A stretch of 64,000 nt of DNA from Streptococcus infantis SPAR10 (lineage in GTDB: Bacteria > Bacillota > Bacilli > Lactobacillales > Streptococcaceae). The stretch is from positions 131,501-195,500 of the forward strand of contig NZ_ALCH01000004.1 of the NCBI RefSeq assembly GCF_000279535.1, given 5' to 3'. The translations under genes and the position numbers were made by a program. Below are positions 50,016 to 60,507 of the stretch, one piece after another. How positions within the stretch are numbered: the first letter of the stretch is position 1; each line of letters begins with the position of its first letter. The notes beneath the pieces were generated by a model. The model made no database searches. It had not been told where the DNA came from and saw only the letters and a program-made list of their open reading frames with translations.

Positions 50016-50070
50016 GAATATATGAATGTAACAGATTGCTGTTACTAGAAAGATAAAAGAGGACATTAAC

Positions 50071-52386
50071 ATGGTTGTTAAGACAGTTGTTGAAGCACAG
50101 GACATTTTTGACAAAGCCTGGGAAGGCTTTAAAGGTGTTGACTGGAAAGAAAAAGCAAGTGTATCACGCTTTGTACAAGCTAACTACACACCTTATGATG
50201 GAGATGAAAGCTTCCTTGCAGGACCAACAGAGCGTTCACTTCACATCAAAAAAATCGTAGAAGAAACTAAAGCACACTACGAAGAAACTCGTTTCCCAAT
50301 GGACACTCGTCCAACGTCTATCGCTGACATCCCTGCAGGATTCATCGACAAAGAAAACGAAGTTATCTTTGGTATCCAAAATGACGAACTCTTCAAATTG
50401 AACTTCATGCCAAAAGGTGGTATCCGTATGGCTGAAACTACTTTGAAAGAAAATGGATACGAGCCAGACCCAGCTGTTCACGAAATTTTTACAAAATATG
50501 TAACAACTGTTAACGACGGTATCTTCCGTGCTTACACTTCAAACATCCGTCGTGCTCGCCACGCTCACACTGTAACTGGTCTTCCAGATGCATACTCACG
50601 TGGACGCATCATCGGTGTTTATGCGCGTCTTGCTCTTTACGGTGCAGACTACTTGATGCAAGAAAAAGTAAACGATTGGAACTCAATCGAAGAAATCGAT
50701 GAAGAAACAATCCGTCTTCGTGAAGAAATCAACCTTCAATATCAAGCATTGCAACAAGTTGTACGCTTGGGTGATCTTTACGGAGTTGACGTTCGCAAAC
50801 CAGCGATGAACGTTAAAGAAGCTATCCAATGGGTAAACATTGCCTTCATGGCTGTCTGCCGTGTTATCAACGGTGCAGCTACATCTCTAGGACGTGTGCC
50901 AATCGTATTGGATATCTACGCAGAACGTGACCTTGCTCGTGGTACATTTACTGAATCAGAAATCCAAGAATTTATTGATGATTTCGTTATGAAACTTCGT
51001 ACAGTTAAATTTGCTCGTACAAAAGCTTATGACCAATTGTACTCAGGTGACCCAACCTTCATCACAACTTCTATGGCTGGTATGGGTAACGACGGTCGTC
51101 ACCGTGTTACTAAAATGGATTACCGTTTCTTGAACACTCTTGATAACATCGGTAACTCTCCAGAACCAAACTTGACAGTTCTTTGGACTGACAAATTGCC
51201 ATACAACTTCCGTCGCTACTGTATGCACATGAGCCACAAACACTCTTCAATCCAATACGAAGGTGTTACAACAATGGCTAAAGATGGATACGGTGAAATG
51301 AGCTGTATCTCATGTTGTGTGTCTCCACTTGACCCAGAAAACGAAGAACAACGTCACAACATCCAGTACTTCGGTGCTCGCGTTAACGTTCTTAAAGCTC
51401 TTCTTACTGGTTTGAACGGTGGTTACGACGATGTTCATAAAGACTATAAAGTATTTGACATCGAACCAATCCGTGACGAAGTTCTTGAATTCGAATCAGT
51501 TAAAGCAAACTTTGAAAAATCTCTTGACTGGTTGACTGACACTTACGTAGATGCTTTGAACATCATCCACTACATGACTGATAAGTACAACTACGAAGCT
51601 GTTCAAATGGCCTTCTTGCCAACTAAACAACGTGCTAACATGGGATTCGGTATCTGTGGATTTGCTAACACTGTTGATACATTGTCAGCTATCAAGTACG
51701 CTACAGTTAAACCAATCCGTGACGAAAATGGCTACATCTACGATTACGAAACAATCGGTGAATACCCACGTTGGGGTGAAGATGACCCACGTTCAAACGA
51801 ATTGGCAGAATGGTTGATCGAAGCTTACACAACTCGTCTACGTAGCCACAAACTTTACAAAGACGCAGAAGCTACTGTATCACTTTTGACAATCACATCT
51901 AACGTTGCTTACTCTAAACAAACTGGTAACTCACCAGTCCACAAAGGTGTATACCTCAACGAAGATGGTTCTGTGAACTTATCTAAACTTGAATTCTTCT
52001 CACCAGGTGCTAACCCATCTAACAAAGCTAAAGGTGGATGGTTGCAAAACTTGAACTCACTTGCTAGCCTTGATTTTGGTTATGCAGCTGATGGTATCTC
52101 ATTGACAACTCAAGTTTCACCACGTGCTCTTGGTAAAACTCGTGACGAACAAGTTGATAACTTGGTAACAATCCTTGATGGTTACTTCGAAAACGGTGGA
52201 CAACACGTTAACTTGAACGTTATGGACTTGAACGATGTTTACGAAAAGATCATGTCAGGTGAAGACGTAATCGTACGTATCTCTGGATACTGTGTAAACA
52301 CTAAATACCTTACTCCGGAACAAAAAACTGAATTAACACAACGTGTCTTCCACGAAGTTCTTTCAATGGATGATGCATTGAGCTAA
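50071..52386 (+). CDS. pflB: Formate acetyltransferase (pyruvate formate-lyase)
   Basis: Glycyl-radical enzyme of mixed-acid fermentation converting pyruvate and CoA to acetyl-CoA and formate. 771 residues; active-site Cys415-Cys416 in [10 protein letters not shown], and the radical Gly739 in RISGYCVN. The activase gene is not in this window. Monocistronic, with promoter, cre and terminator. Confidence 0.98.
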   Translation: MVVKTVVEAQDIFDKAWEGFKGVDWKEKASVSRFVQANYTPYDGDESFLAGPTERSLHIKKIVEETKAHYEETRFPMDTRPTSIADIPAGFIDKENEVIFGIQNDELFKLNFMPKGGIRMAETTLKENGYEPDPAVHEIFTKYVTTVNDGIFRAYTSNIRRARHAHTVTGLPDAYSRGRIIGVYARLALYGADYLMQEKVNDWNSIEEIDEETIRLREEINLQYQALQQVVRLGDLYGVDVRKPAMNVKEAIQWVNIAFMAVCRVINGAATSLGRVPIVLDIYAERDLARGTFTESEIQEFIDDFVMKLRTVKFARTKAYDQLYSGDPTFITTSMAGMGNDGRHRVTKMDYRFLNTLDNIGNSPEPNLTVLWTDKLPYNFRRYCMHMSHKHSSIQYEGVTTMAKDGYGEMSCISCCVSPLDPENEEQRHNIQYFGARVNVLKALLTGLNGGYDDVHKDYKVFDIEPIRDEVLEFESVKANFEKSLDWLTDTYVDALNIIHYMTDKYNYEAVQMAFLPTKQRANMGFGICGFANTVDTLSAIKYATVKPIRDENGYIYDYETIGEYPRWGEDDPRSNELAEWLIEAYTTRLRSHKLYKDAEATVSLLTITSNVAYSKQTGNSPVHKGVYLNEDGSVNLSKLEFFSPGANPSNKAKGGWLQNLNSLASLDFGYAADGISLTTQVSPRALGKTRDEQVDNLVTILDGYFENGGQHVNLNVMDLNDVYEKIMSGEDVIVRISGYCVNTKYLTPEQKTELTQRVFHEVLSMDDALS

Positions 52387-52407
52387 GATTTATAAATAGT
52401 AAATCAA

Positions 52408-52434
52408 AAACCAGTCACTCTGACTGGTTTTTTT
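52408..52434 (+). terminator. Terminator of pflB
   Basis: AAACCAGTC (52408-52416) with GACTGGTTT (52422-52430), seven T's. Confidence 0.9.
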
Positions 52435-52458
52435 GTTATAAAAATTTTTTAAAAAATT

Positions 52459-52508
52459 AGTCAAATTTGGTCAAATATGTTGACTAAAACTGACCAAAGT
52501 GATATACT
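52459..52508 (+). promoter_or_regulatory. First CtsR operator and promoter of clpL
   Basis: AGTCAAATTTGGTCAAA (52459-52475) is a CtsR heptad repeat (R-GTCAAA, three bases, R-GTCAAA). TTGACT (52480-52485), 17 bases, TATACT (52503-52508) with an extended TG follow. A second, inverted CtsR-like site (TTGACTAAAACTGACC) overlaps the -35. Expected: repression by CtsR, release on heat or misfolding stress. Confidence 0.88.
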
Positions 52509-52616
52509 AAGAACATAAGGATAATGAAAGTCCTTAGAAAACCTTGATTTTAAGGTGATTACATATACTATCTTAAGATCAAAGTATGGGTAAAACCTAG
52601 AAAAGAGGTACAACCT

Positions 52617-52709
52617 ATGGTTAACATTAGTATTTTTAGAAGTCCAATCGAAAAAACTTTATTGGATAAAGAAAAACCTGAAATTATACGTAGAGTAGCA
52701 AATAGCTAG
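52617..52709 (+). CDS. Short leader ORF upstream of clpL (30 codons)
   Basis: ATG 52617 follows AAGAGGT with good spacing and reads 30 codons to TAG: starts MVNISIFRSP, ends EIIRRVANS. It lies in the clpL leader between the two CtsR clusters and 80 bases before clpL. Codon use is ordinary for the genome. It may be a translated leader peptide, a truncated relic, or chance; not recognised. Confidence 0.4.
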   Translation: MVNISIFRSPIEKTLLDKEKPEIIRRVANS

Positions 52710-52729
52710 TCTAAATTTTTTAAAACAAA

Positions 52730-52757
52730 GGTCAGAGAAAGTCAAACTATTTTGACT
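52730..52757 (+). promoter_or_regulatory. Second CtsR operator cluster before clpL
   Basis: GGTCAGAGAAAGTCAAA (52730-52746) is a second CtsR-type heptad repeat with one mismatch, followed by CTATTTTGACT (inverse half-site). No -10 box lies at the right distance, so this copy may act as a roadblock or be a duplicated remnant of the first. Confidence 0.7.
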
Positions 52758-52789
52758 AAGTGAATTTGAAAACAAACGAGGTATGAAAT

Positions 52790-54892
52790 ATGAATAACAA
52801 CTTTAATAACTTTAACAACATGGATGATTTATTTAACCAATTGATGGGTGGTATGCGTGGATACAGTTCAGAAAACCGTCGTTACTTGATTAACGGCCGT
52901 GAAGTAACGCCTGAAGAATTCGCTATTTACCGTCAAACTGGTCAACTTCCAAGCGAAGGAAGTGAACAAGCTCAGTACGTTCAAGGTAAAGATATGAAAC
53001 AAGATGGGATTCTTGCAAAACTTGGACGTAACTTAACAGCAGAAGCACGTGAAGGTAAGTTAGATCCGGTTATTGGACGTAATAAAGAAATCCAAGAAAC
53101 TTCTGAAATTCTTTCTCGTCGCACAAAGAATAATCCGGTTCTCGTCGGTGATGCTGGTGTTGGTAAAACTGCAGTAGTAGAAGGATTGGCCCAAGCTATC
53201 GTGAACGGTGATGTTCCAGCAGCAATCAAGAACAAAGAGATTATTTCTATTGATATTTCTGGACTTGAAGCTGGTACTCAATACCGTGGTAGCTTTGAAG
53301 AAAACATTCAAAACTTGGTAAACGAAGTCAAAGAAGCTGGAAATATTATCCTTTTCTTCGACGAAATTCACCAAATCCTTGGTGCTGGTAGCACAGGTGA
53401 TGGTCAAGGGTCTAAAGGTCTTGCTGATATCTTGAAACCAGCTCTTTCACGTGGTGAATTGACAGTGATTGGTGCAACTACTCAAGATGAATACCGTAAT
53501 ACCATCTTGAAAAACGCAGCCCTTGCTCGTCGTTTCAACGAAGTGAAGGTTAATGCTCCATCTGCTGAAGATACCTTCAAGATTCTTCAAGGTATTCGAG
53601 ATCTTTATCAACAACACCACAATGTTATTTTGCCAGATGAAGTCTTGAAAGCTGCCGTTGATTACTCTGTTCAATATATTCCACAACGTAGCTTGCCTGA
53701 TAAGGCTATTGACTTGGTCGATGTAACAGCTGCTCACTTGGCGGCTCAACATCCGGTAACAGATGTGCATGCAGTTGAACATGAAATTGAAGAAGAAAAA
53801 GCTAAACAAGAAGCTGCAGCTGCTAAAGAAGATTACGAAGCAGCTCTAAATGCAAAAGTCCGTATCGAAGAGCTTGAAAAGCAAATTGCTAATCATACAG
53901 AAGATCACAAGGTTACAGCTACTGTAAATGATGTAGCTGAGTCTGTCGAACGGATGACTGGAATCCCAGTATCACAAATGGGTGCAACCGATATCGAACG
54001 ATTGAAAGATATGGGTCATCGTTTGCAAACCAAAGTTATCGGTCAAGACAAGGCTGTTGAGGCAGTAGCAAAAGCGATCCGTCGTAACCGTGCTGGTTTT
54101 GATGAAGGTAACCGTCCAATCGGTAGCTTCCTCTTTGTAGGACCTACTGGTGTTGGTAAAACTGAGTTGGCTAAACAATTAGCTCTTGATATGTTCGGTA
54201 CTAAAGATGCCATCATCCGTTTAGATATGTCAGAATATAGCGACCGTACAGCCGTATCTAAATTGATTGGTACAACTGCAGGTTATGTTGGATACGATGA
54301 CAACAACAATACCTTGACAGAACGTGTTCGCCGCAATCCATACTCAATCGTACTTTTGGATGAGATTGAAAAGGCTGACCCTCAAGTCATCACTCTTCTT
54401 CTCCAAGTTTTGGACGATGGTCGTTTGACAGATGGTCAAGGTAACACTGTCAACTTCAAGAATACGGTGATTATCGCAACTTCAAACGCAGGCTTTGGTT
54501 ACGAAGCTAACTTGACAGAAGATGCTGATAAACCAGAACTTATGGATCGTTTGAAACCTTACTTCCGTCCAGAATTCTTGAACCGTTTCAATGCTGTCAT
54601 CGAATTCTCACACTTGAGCAAAGAAGATCTTTCTAAGATTGTAGACCTTATGTTGGTTGAAGTTAACAAGACGCTTTCTAAGAAAGACATTGACTTGGTA
54701 GTGAGCGAAGCTGCTAAAGAATACATGACTGAAGAAGGCTACGATGAAGTCATGGGTGTTCGTCCACTCCGACGTGTGGTTGAACAACAAATCCGTGACA
54801 AAGTCACAGACTTCCACTTGGATAACCTTGATGCTAAACACCTAGAAGCTGACATGGAAGATGGTGTTTTGGTCATTCGTGAAAAAGCCTAA
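52790..54892 (+). CDS. clpL: ATP-dependent chaperone ClpL
   Basis: HSP100-family disaggregase of Gram-positive cocci. 700 residues: short Asn-rich N-terminus ([13 protein letters not shown]) instead of the ClpA/C N-domain, AAA+ module 1 (Walker A GDAGVGKT at 120-127), a middle coiled coil (about 335-365), and AAA+ module 2 (GPTGVGKT). No ClpP-binding loop was seen, consistent with a protease-independent chaperone. ATG 52790 follows GAGGT; an out-of-frame ATG is 7 bases upstream. Confidence 0.97.
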   Translation: MNNNFNNFNNMDDLFNQLMGGMRGYSSENRRYLINGREVTPEEFAIYRQTGQLPSEGSEQAQYVQGKDMKQDGILAKLGRNLTAEAREGKLDPVIGRNKEIQETSEILSRRTKNNPVLVGDAGVGKTAVVEGLAQAIVNGDVPAAIKNKEIISIDISGLEAGTQYRGSFEENIQNLVNEVKEAGNIILFFDEIHQILGAGSTGDGQGSKGLADILKPALSRGELTVIGATTQDEYRNTILKNAALARRFNEVKVNAPSAEDTFKILQGIRDLYQQHHNVILPDEVLKAAVDYSVQYIPQRSLPDKAIDLVDVTAAHLAAQHPVTDVHAVEHEIEEEKAKQEAAAAKEDYEAALNAKVRIEELEKQIANHTEDHKVTATVNDVAESVERMTGIPVSQMGATDIERLKDMGHRLQTKVIGQDKAVEAVAKAIRRNRAGFDEGNRPIGSFLFVGPTGVGKTELAKQLALDMFGTKDAIIRLDMSEYSDRTAVSKLIGTTAGYVGYDDNNNTLTERVRRNPYSIVLLDEIEKADPQVITLLLQVLDDGRLTDGQGNTVNFKNTVIIATSNAGFGYEANLTEDADKPELMDRLKPYFRPEFLNRFNAVIEFSHLSKEDLSKIVDLMLVEVNKTLSKKDIDLVVSEAAKEYMTEEGYDEVMGVRPLRRVVEQQIRDKVTDFHLDNLDAKHLEADMEDGVLVIREKA

Positions 54893-54910
54893 ATCAAGAT
54901 TTAGAAAATA

Positions 54911-54946
54911 AAAAAGGAACCAGTTCAAAAGCTGGTTTCTTTTTTT
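54911..54946. terminator. Bidirectional terminator between clpL and luxS
   Basis: AAGGAACCAG with CTGGTTTCTT (one G-T), flanked by A and T runs. Confidence 0.85.
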
Positions 54947-54950
54947 ATTA

Positions 54951-55433
54951 TTAGATGACATGACGTTCAAAGGCATCGTCTGAGATTCCTTGTTGGAGAA
55001 TCAATTTTGCCCATTCCTTAGCAGAAAAGAGGCTGTGATCCTTGTAGTTTCCGCAAGATTCAATAGTTGTTCCTGGGACATCTTCCCAAGTTGTTGTTTC
55101 AGCGATTTCCTTCAATGAATCCTTGATGACAGCTGCGATTTCAGCGCTAGAATGACGTCCCCACATAATCATATGGAACCCTGTACGACAACCAAATGGT
55201 GAACAATCGATCATACCGTCGATGCGAGTACGGATTAGCTTAGCCAAGAGGTGCTCAATAGTATGAAGTCCAGCAGTAGGGATAGAGTCCTCATTTGGTT
55301 GAACCAAGCGGATATCAAAGTTAGAAATGATATCTCCTTTCGGTCCAGTCTCTTCTCCAATCAAGCGGACATAAGGAGCTTTTACAATCGTATGATCTAG
55401 TTCAAAACTTTCAACAATAACTTCTTTTGACAT
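54951..55433 (-). CDS. luxS: S-ribosylhomocysteine lyase LuxS
   Basis: Cleaves S-ribosylhomocysteine to homocysteine and DPD, the AI-2 precursor. 160 residues; metal ligands His57 and His61 (HTIEH) and Cys127 (ESCGNYKDH), catalytic Cys82 (PFGCRTG). The frame extends five codons upstream, but ATG 55433 has AAAGGAAA. Minus-strand extended -10 (TATAAT at 55461-55466). Confidence 0.97.
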   Translation of the reverse strand: MSKEVIVESFELDHTIVKAPYVRLIGEETGPKGDIISNFDIRLVQPNEDSIPTAGLHTIEHLLAKLIRTRIDGMIDCSPFGCRTGFHMIMWGRHSSAEIAAVIKDSLKEIAETTTWEDVPGTTIESCGNYKDHSLFSAKEWAKLILQQGISDDAFERHVI

Positions 55434-55564
55434 GGTATTTCCTTTCAACTTTCTTCTTTCATTATATCATAAAGATATAGTTGATAAATGTCAATGATTG
55501 AAATTTTCCTAAAAAGATTTTCAAATTAGAAATAGAGGAAGAAAATATTTTCAAATCAATTTGA

Positions 55565-55611
55565 AAAATTCTGAAAATTGTATTGACACTTAGCTAAAAA
55601 GGGATTATAAT
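55565..55611 (+). promoter_or_regulatory. CodY box and promoter of the aliA-like gene
   Basis: AAAATTCTGAAAATT (55565-55579), 13/15 to the CodY consensus; TTGACA (55583-55588), 17 bases, TATAAT (55606-55611), a perfect sigma-A promoter. An overlapping palindrome ATTTTCAAAT/ATTTGAAAAT lies just upstream (55547-55568). Confidence 0.8.
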
Positions 55612-55638
55612 GTATAAAAAGTCATAAAGGAGTTTATT

Positions 55639-57615
55639 ATGAAATTTTCAAAAGTAATGGCCCTAGCAGGAGTGACTCTGTTAGCGTCAGGTGTTTTGGC
55701 GGCTTGTTCAGGTTCGAGCGCAAAAGGTGAGAAAACTTTTTCTTACACGTATGAAACCGACCCAGACAACCTCAACTATTTGACAACTGGTAAAGCAGCA
55801 ACTTCTAATATCACTAGTAACGTCATTGACGGTTTGATGGAAAATGACCGCTACGGAAACTTTGTGCCATCAATTGCAGAAGATTGGTCTGTATCTCAAG
55901 ATGGTTTGACATACACTTATACAATCCGTAAAGATGCTAAATGGTATACTTCTGAAGGTGAAGAGTACGCAGCTGTGAAAGCTCAAGACTTTGTAACGGG
56001 TCTTAAATATGCAGCTGACAACAAGTCAGAAGCACTTTATCTCGTTCAAGATTCTATTAAGGGTCTGGATGCATATGTGAAAGGTAAAGTTAAAGACTTT
56101 TCTGAAGTTGGAATCAAAGCAATTGATGATCAGACTGTTCAATATACTTTGAACAAACCTGAAAGCTTCTGGAACTCTAAAACAACTATGGGTGTTCTTG
56201 CACCGGTCAATGAAGAATTCCTTACTTCAAAAGGAAGTGACTTTGCCAAAGCAACAGATCCAAGTAGTATCCTTTATAACGGTCCTTACTTGTTGAAATC
56301 ATTGGTAGCTAAATCTTCAGTAGAATTTGAAAAGAATCCAAATTATTGGGATAAGGACAATGTTCATATTGATAAAGTAAAACTATCATTCTGGGATGGT
56401 CAAGATACAAACAAACCTGCAGAAACCTTTAAGGCTGGTGGTTTCTCAACAGCTCGTCTATTCCCAACAAGTGCAAGTTATCCTGAAACTGAAAAAGAGT
56501 TTAAAGACAATATCGTTTATACACCACAAGATTCTTCAACTTACTTAATTGGTACCAATATTGATCGTCAGTCTTATAAATATACTTCTAAGACTACAGA
56601 TGAGCAAAAAACTTCAACTAAGAAAGCTCTCCTTAACAAAGACTTCCGTCAAGCGATTGCCTTCGGTATTGATAGAACAGCTTATACTTCTCAAATCAAT
56701 GGAGAAAGTGGAGCAACAAAACTTCTTCGTAACTTGTTCGTACCACCAACATTTGTTCAAGCAGATGGTAAAAACTTTGGTGAGTTAGTTAAGGAAAAAT
56801 TGGTGACTTATGGTGACGAGTGGAAAGATGTTAACCTAGACGATGCTCAAGACGGTCTTTACAGTCCAGAAAAAGCAAAAGCAGAATTTGCTAAAGCTAA
56901 GACAGCTCTCCAAGCAGAAGGTGTTCAATTCCCAATTCACTTGGATATGCCGGTAGACCAAACAAGTACTACAAAAGTACAACGTGTTCAATCATTGAAA
57001 CAATCACTTGAAGCAACATTAGGAACTGATAACGTAGTCGTTGATATCCAACAACTTCAAAAAGATGAAGTTCAGAATGTCACTTACTTTGCTGAGTCAG
57101 CTGCTGGGGAAGATTGGGACCTTTCAGATAACGTTGGTTGGACTCCAGACTTTGCAGATCCATCTACTTACCTTGATATTATCAAACCATCAGTCGGTGA
57201 AAACACTAAAACTTACCTAGGATTTGATGCAGGTACAAACAACGCTGCTGCCAAACAAGTTGGTTTGGAAGACTACGAAAAGATGGTTGTTGAAGCTGGA
57301 AATGAAAACACTGACGTTTCAAAACGTTATGACAAATATGCTGCAGCTCAAGCTTGGTTGACAGATAGCGCTTTGATTATTCCAATATCTTCTCAAACTG
57401 GACGTCCAATGTTGTCTAAGATGGTACCATTTACGCTTCCATTTGCTTACTCAGGTAACAAGGGAACAACTGAACCTCTCTTGTACAAATACCTTGAACT
57501 TCAAGATAAACCAGTAACTGCTGATGAATATCAAAAAGCTCAAGATAAATGGAAGAAGGAAAAAGAAGAATCTAATAAAAAAGCGCAAGAAGATCTTGCA
57601 AACCATGTAAAATAA
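55639..57615 (+). CDS. aliA: Oligopeptide-binding lipoprotein (AliA/AmiA family)
   Basis: 658-residue SBP family 5 receptor for peptide import through Ami. Lipobox LAAC with lipid-bearing Cys23, then FSYTYETDPDNLNYLTTGK. It stands alone without permease genes, as AliA/AliB do in pneumococci. The aliA symbol rests on similarity recalled plus its place before pbp1A; AliB or AmiA remain possible. C-terminus is Lys/Glu rich. Confidence 0.88.
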   Translation: MKFSKVMALAGVTLLASGVLAACSGSSAKGEKTFSYTYETDPDNLNYLTTGKAATSNITSNVIDGLMENDRYGNFVPSIAEDWSVSQDGLTYTYTIRKDAKWYTSEGEEYAAVKAQDFVTGLKYAADNKSEALYLVQDSIKGLDAYVKGKVKDFSEVGIKAIDDQTVQYTLNKPESFWNSKTTMGVLAPVNEEFLTSKGSDFAKATDPSSILYNGPYLLKSLVAKSSVEFEKNPNYWDKDNVHIDKVKLSFWDGQDTNKPAETFKAGGFSTARLFPTSASYPETEKEFKDNIVYTPQDSSTYLIGTNIDRQSYKYTSKTTDEQKTSTKKALLNKDFRQAIAFGIDRTAYTSQINGESGATKLLRNLFVPPTFVQADGKNFGELVKEKLVTYGDEWKDVNLDDAQDGLYSPEKAKAEFAKAKTALQAEGVQFPIHLDMPVDQTSTTKVQRVQSLKQSLEATLGTDNVVVDIQQLQKDEVQNVTYFAESAAGEDWDLSDNVGWTPDFADPSTYLDIIKPSVGENTKTYLGFDAGTNNAAAKQVGLEDYEKMVVEAGNENTDVSKRYDKYAAAQAWLTDSALIIPISSQTGRPMLSKMVPFTLPFAYSGNKGTTEPLLYKYLELQDKPVTADEYQKAQDKWKKEKEESNKKAQEDLANHVK

Positions 57616-57618
57616 AAG

Positions 57619-57650
57619 AAGGTGGAGTTAGTAATTAACTTCACTTTTTC
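57619..57650 (+). terminator. Terminator of aliA
   Basis: AAGGTGGAGTTA with TAACTTCACTTT (two G-T pairs) and a T tract. Confidence 0.82.
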
Positions 57651-57656
57651 ATTAAT

Positions 57657-57689
57657 AAAAGACCTAGGAAGATGTTTCCTAGGTCTTTT
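57657..57689 (-). terminator. Terminator of the recU-pbp1A operon
   Basis: AAAAGACCTAGGAA with TTCCTAGGTCTTTT around a GATGT-type loop, four bases after the pbp1A stop. Confidence 0.88.
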
Positions 57690-57693
57690 AAGA

Positions 57694-59847
57694 TTATTGT
57701 TGTCCTTGAGGATTTGGATTTTGTTGAGGATTTGGATTTTGTTGAGGATTTTGATTTGTATTTGGAACAGTTTGGTTTTGTCCATTATTTGGACTAGTAG
57801 TTTCAGCTACTGTAGTTTGATTTGCGGTTGTTGTAGTAGGAGCTTCTGTAGTAGCTTGTTGGGTTGTTTGAGGGATCCAGTTACTACGAGCGCCGACTTT
57901 GAAGACATACTCACCATTACGATACAAGCCCTCAGGCATTGTCCAATCACCTGGGTGATCATCCTCAGAGAGGTACTCCATCATTGATCGGTAGATGTTG
58001 GCCGCTACTCTAAATCCATCTCCTTCGATAGGAGTAAGGCGATTAGAGTAACCTGTCCAAACAGCCATAGAATACTTACGGGTATATCCTACAAAATTTT
58101 CATCAGGTGCGACATAATCGTATCTCTTAATGTAATTTTCAATTTCATCATCTGTATAGTTTGATGTACCTGTCTTACCTGCTTGTGGGAGCCAAGATAT
58201 ATAAGCGTCTCGACCTGCACCAGAGTATAATACTGTTTTCATCATTTCTGTCATCATATAGGCGGTTGTTTCTTTCATAGCACGAGTACCTTGATCAGAA
58301 AACTCTTTTGAACTACCGTCGCTAAAGACAATTTTATTGATATACATTGGTTTGTGATAGATACCACCGTTAGCAAATGCAGCATAGGCGGCAGCCATTT
58401 TTTCACTACTTGCACCGTACTGTTTACCTGATTCAGTCGTATTACTTGAAATTGCGTTTGCATATACCATGGTTGGATAATCAATGCCAAGTCCGTTTAA
58501 GAATTTTTTGGCTTTATCGAGTCCAACTCTATCGAGAGTTTCAACTGCTGGTACGTTACGAGATTGTTGGATAGCAGTTTGAAGAGTGATGTTACCATAA
58601 TAGCCACGATCCCAGTTGTAGACTGGAGTGCTGGTGCCTGGGAAGTTATATGGTACATCCTTGAGCATGTAGGCAGTAGAGTCATAAATGTCATACTCTA
58701 ATGCGGGGGCATAGTCTGTGATTGGTTTCATGGTAGAACCCCAGTCACGGTTGGTTTCAACGGCTTGGTTAATACCAAAAGATACGTTGCTGGCTTGGTG
58801 GCGAGAGCCGAGTTGAGCAATAACCTTACCATTTGATACATCAATAATAGTAGAAGCTGCTTGGATTTCATCATCTGGATAGTTTACATATTCATCCGTG
58901 TTGTATACATCCCAAAGTCGTTTTTGAACGTCTTGGTCTACGTTAGTGTAGACATCCATTCCAGTAGTTAAAAGGTTGTAGCCTGTCTCTGTTTCAACTT
59001 GTTCAATCACTTCTTTGAGGTAATTGTCTAAGTATGGAGGGTAGGAGTTGCTTCCTTTAAGACTTTGTAAACCATCAGTGATAGGTGTGTTTATAGCCGT
59101 TTCATATTGCTCAGCTGTTAAATAACCTTGCTTTTGCATCTCTGATAGGACTAGATTACGACGTTCTGTTGCTTCTTCTGGATGGGAATAAGGATCATAT
59201 TGGTTAGGAGCCTGTGGCATTCCGGCTAGAAGAGCAAGTTGTGGAATAGAAAGGTCTTTTAAATCTTTACCATAGTAATTTTGAGCAGCAGTCTGCATCC
59301 CATAGTTACCATTTGACATGTATACTTTATTGATGTAATATGTCAAAATTTCCTGCTTGGTCGCAGTTCTTTCTAACTGAATAGCTAGCCAAGCTTCTTG
59401 GGCCTTACGTGAGATTGTTTGGTCTGACGAAGAAGTTGAAAAGTAAGTTAATTTTATCAACTGTTGCGTCAAGGTTGAACCACCTTGGAGTCCACCTCTA
59501 CTAGTTAAGTTTCGCAGGAAAGCTCCAGCTATTCGAATGCTATCGATTCCTCTATGGTTAAAAAAACGGTGATCCTCGATAGAGACAATTGCATTGACCA
59601 ATTCAATTGGAACTTCATTGCTTTGAGCATTGACACGACGCTCGGCTCCTAAGTCAGCGATCAATTCGTTTTTACTGTCGTAAATTTTACTTGAAGTTGT
59701 TGCGACAAGTTTGCTTTCAGAAAGTTCTGGTGCTTTAGATACATAGTAGAAGAAGACACTTCCACCAATCAATATTGCAGCGATAAAGGCTGCTAAAAAT
59801 CCAATTCCTAGATATTTAGCAATGCGCCAGATAAGTTGTTTGTTCAT
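57694..59847 (-). CDS. pbp1A: Penicillin-binding protein 1A
   Basis: Bifunctional class A PBP that polymerises and cross-links peptidoglycan. 717 residues: cytoplasmic start and membrane helix (12-36), GT51 glycosyltransferase (EDHRFF 91-96, GGSTLTQQL 122-130), transpeptidase with Ser371 in STMK, SRN at 429-431 and KTG at 558-560. At 575-578 it has RYDY where pneumococcal R6 has TSQF. C-terminal tail is Thr/Asn/Gln/Pro rich with short repeats. Overlaps recU by 4 bases. Confidence 0.96.
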   Translation of the reverse strand: MNKQLIWRIAKYLGIGFLAAFIAAILIGGSVFFYYVSKAPELSESKLVATTSSKIYDSKNELIADLGAERRVNAQSNEVPIELVNAIVSIEDHRFFNHRGIDSIRIAGAFLRNLTSRGGLQGGSTLTQQLIKLTYFSTSSSDQTISRKAQEAWLAIQLERTATKQEILTYYINKVYMSNGNYGMQTAAQNYYGKDLKDLSIPQLALLAGMPQAPNQYDPYSHPEEATERRNLVLSEMQKQGYLTAEQYETAINTPITDGLQSLKGSNSYPPYLDNYLKEVIEQVETETGYNLLTTGMDVYTNVDQDVQKRLWDVYNTDEYVNYPDDEIQAASTIIDVSNGKVIAQLGSRHQASNVSFGINQAVETNRDWGSTMKPITDYAPALEYDIYDSTAYMLKDVPYNFPGTSTPVYNWDRGYYGNITLQTAIQQSRNVPAVETLDRVGLDKAKKFLNGLGIDYPTMVYANAISSNTTESGKQYGASSEKMAAAYAAFANGGIYHKPMYINKIVFSDGSSKEFSDQGTRAMKETTAYMMTEMMKTVLYSGAGRDAYISWLPQAGKTGTSNYTDDEIENYIKRYDYVAPDENFVGYTRKYSMAVWTGYSNRLTPIEGDGFRVAANIYRSMMEYLSEDDHPGDWTMPEGLYRNGEYVFKVGARSNWIPQTTQQATTEAPTTTTANQTTVAETTSPNNGQNQTVPNTNQNPQQNPNPQQNPNPQGQQ
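57706..57758 (-). repeat. 18-bp tandem repeats in the pbp1A 3' end
   Basis: Two exact copies of an 18-bp unit (57706-57723, 57724-57741) and a third diverged copy, encoding Gln-Asn-Pro-Asn-Pro-Gln units of the extracellular tail. Confidence 0.85.
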
Positions 59848-60440
59848 ATTGTTTTACCACCTAGTAAATGTTGTTTGACGATATCGAGATAAGGTATTTG
59901 AGGGAAGGCTTGTTGTTCAATCACATAACCATGCTCTCGAATATAATCAAGCGGCATTGATTTTTTCCCCATATCTTGTTGAAAAAAACGGATGAGGTCA
60001 ATCGCCGGTAATAAATATGTTTCTTGATAAGAAGAAAAATGGATTAGGACGAAGCAAATCCCCTTTTGTTCAAGAACCTGTTCCATATGCTGAATCTGAT
60101 GAGAATGGAAGTTCTTCATCGGGAACGCATTTTTTTGTCTGGTTTCCTTTGCCTCGAAATCGATGTAAAATCCTTCATAAACACCCGAGTAGTCAGTAGT
60201 TGAAGCTTGTCTAAAATAGGCTTCAACAATTTTAGCGCGACTCCGTTGAGGGTAGTCGACCCGAACAATCTGAACTGGGGTTGGCTTTTTGTGAATGACT
60301 GCTACTCCATGTGATAGATAGTAGTCATTGGTAGCATTAATCATCTTTTCAAAGCTCATCCCTCGATTCGCGAAATTTTTAGTTTGAGGTAGAGAAGTTT
60401 TACTTGGTTTAGATGAAAGTTTATGTGGATAGTTGACCAT
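59844..60440 (-). CDS. recU: Holliday junction resolvase RecU
   Basis: 198-residue endonuclease that resolves recombination junctions; its pairing with pbp1A is a long-known Firmicute arrangement. [15 protein letters not shown], then the nuclease core [18 protein letters not shown] with catalytic Asp/Glu/Lys, and FVLIHFSS. Promoter at 60473-60481. Confidence 0.96.
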   Translation of the reverse strand: MVNYPHKLSSKPSKTSLPQTKNFANRGMSFEKMINATNDYYLSHGVAVIHKKPTPVQIVRVDYPQRSRAKIVEAYFRQASTTDYSGVYEGFYIDFEAKETRQKNAFPMKNFHSHQIQHMEQVLEQKGICFVLIHFSSYQETYLLPAIDLIRFFQQDMGKKSMPLDYIREHGYVIEQQAFPQIPYLDIVKQHLLGGKTI

Positions 60441-60451
60441 AGTCCTCCTTA

Positions 60452-60481
60452 TTGGTACAATAACATCACTCTATTATACCA
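60452..60481. promoter_or_regulatory. Overlapping divergent promoters of recU and the ypsA-like gene
   Basis: Minus strand: extended TG-G-TATAAT (60473-60478) for recU. Plus strand: TTGGTA (60452-60457), 17 bases, TATACC (60475-60480) for the ypsA-like gene. The -10 boxes share bases, so the two transcripts should compete. Confidence 0.65.
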
Positions 60482-60507
60482 TAAAGGTCAACAGAAAGGG
60501 TGAAAAA

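Noticed and set aside
53060-53809. Antisense frames within clpL
   Set aside because: Shadows of the AAA+ module; no ribosome site or family resemblance.
57706-57758. Short regular repeats considered as CRISPR
   Set aside because: Units are contiguous 18-mers without spacers and encode the PBP1A tail.
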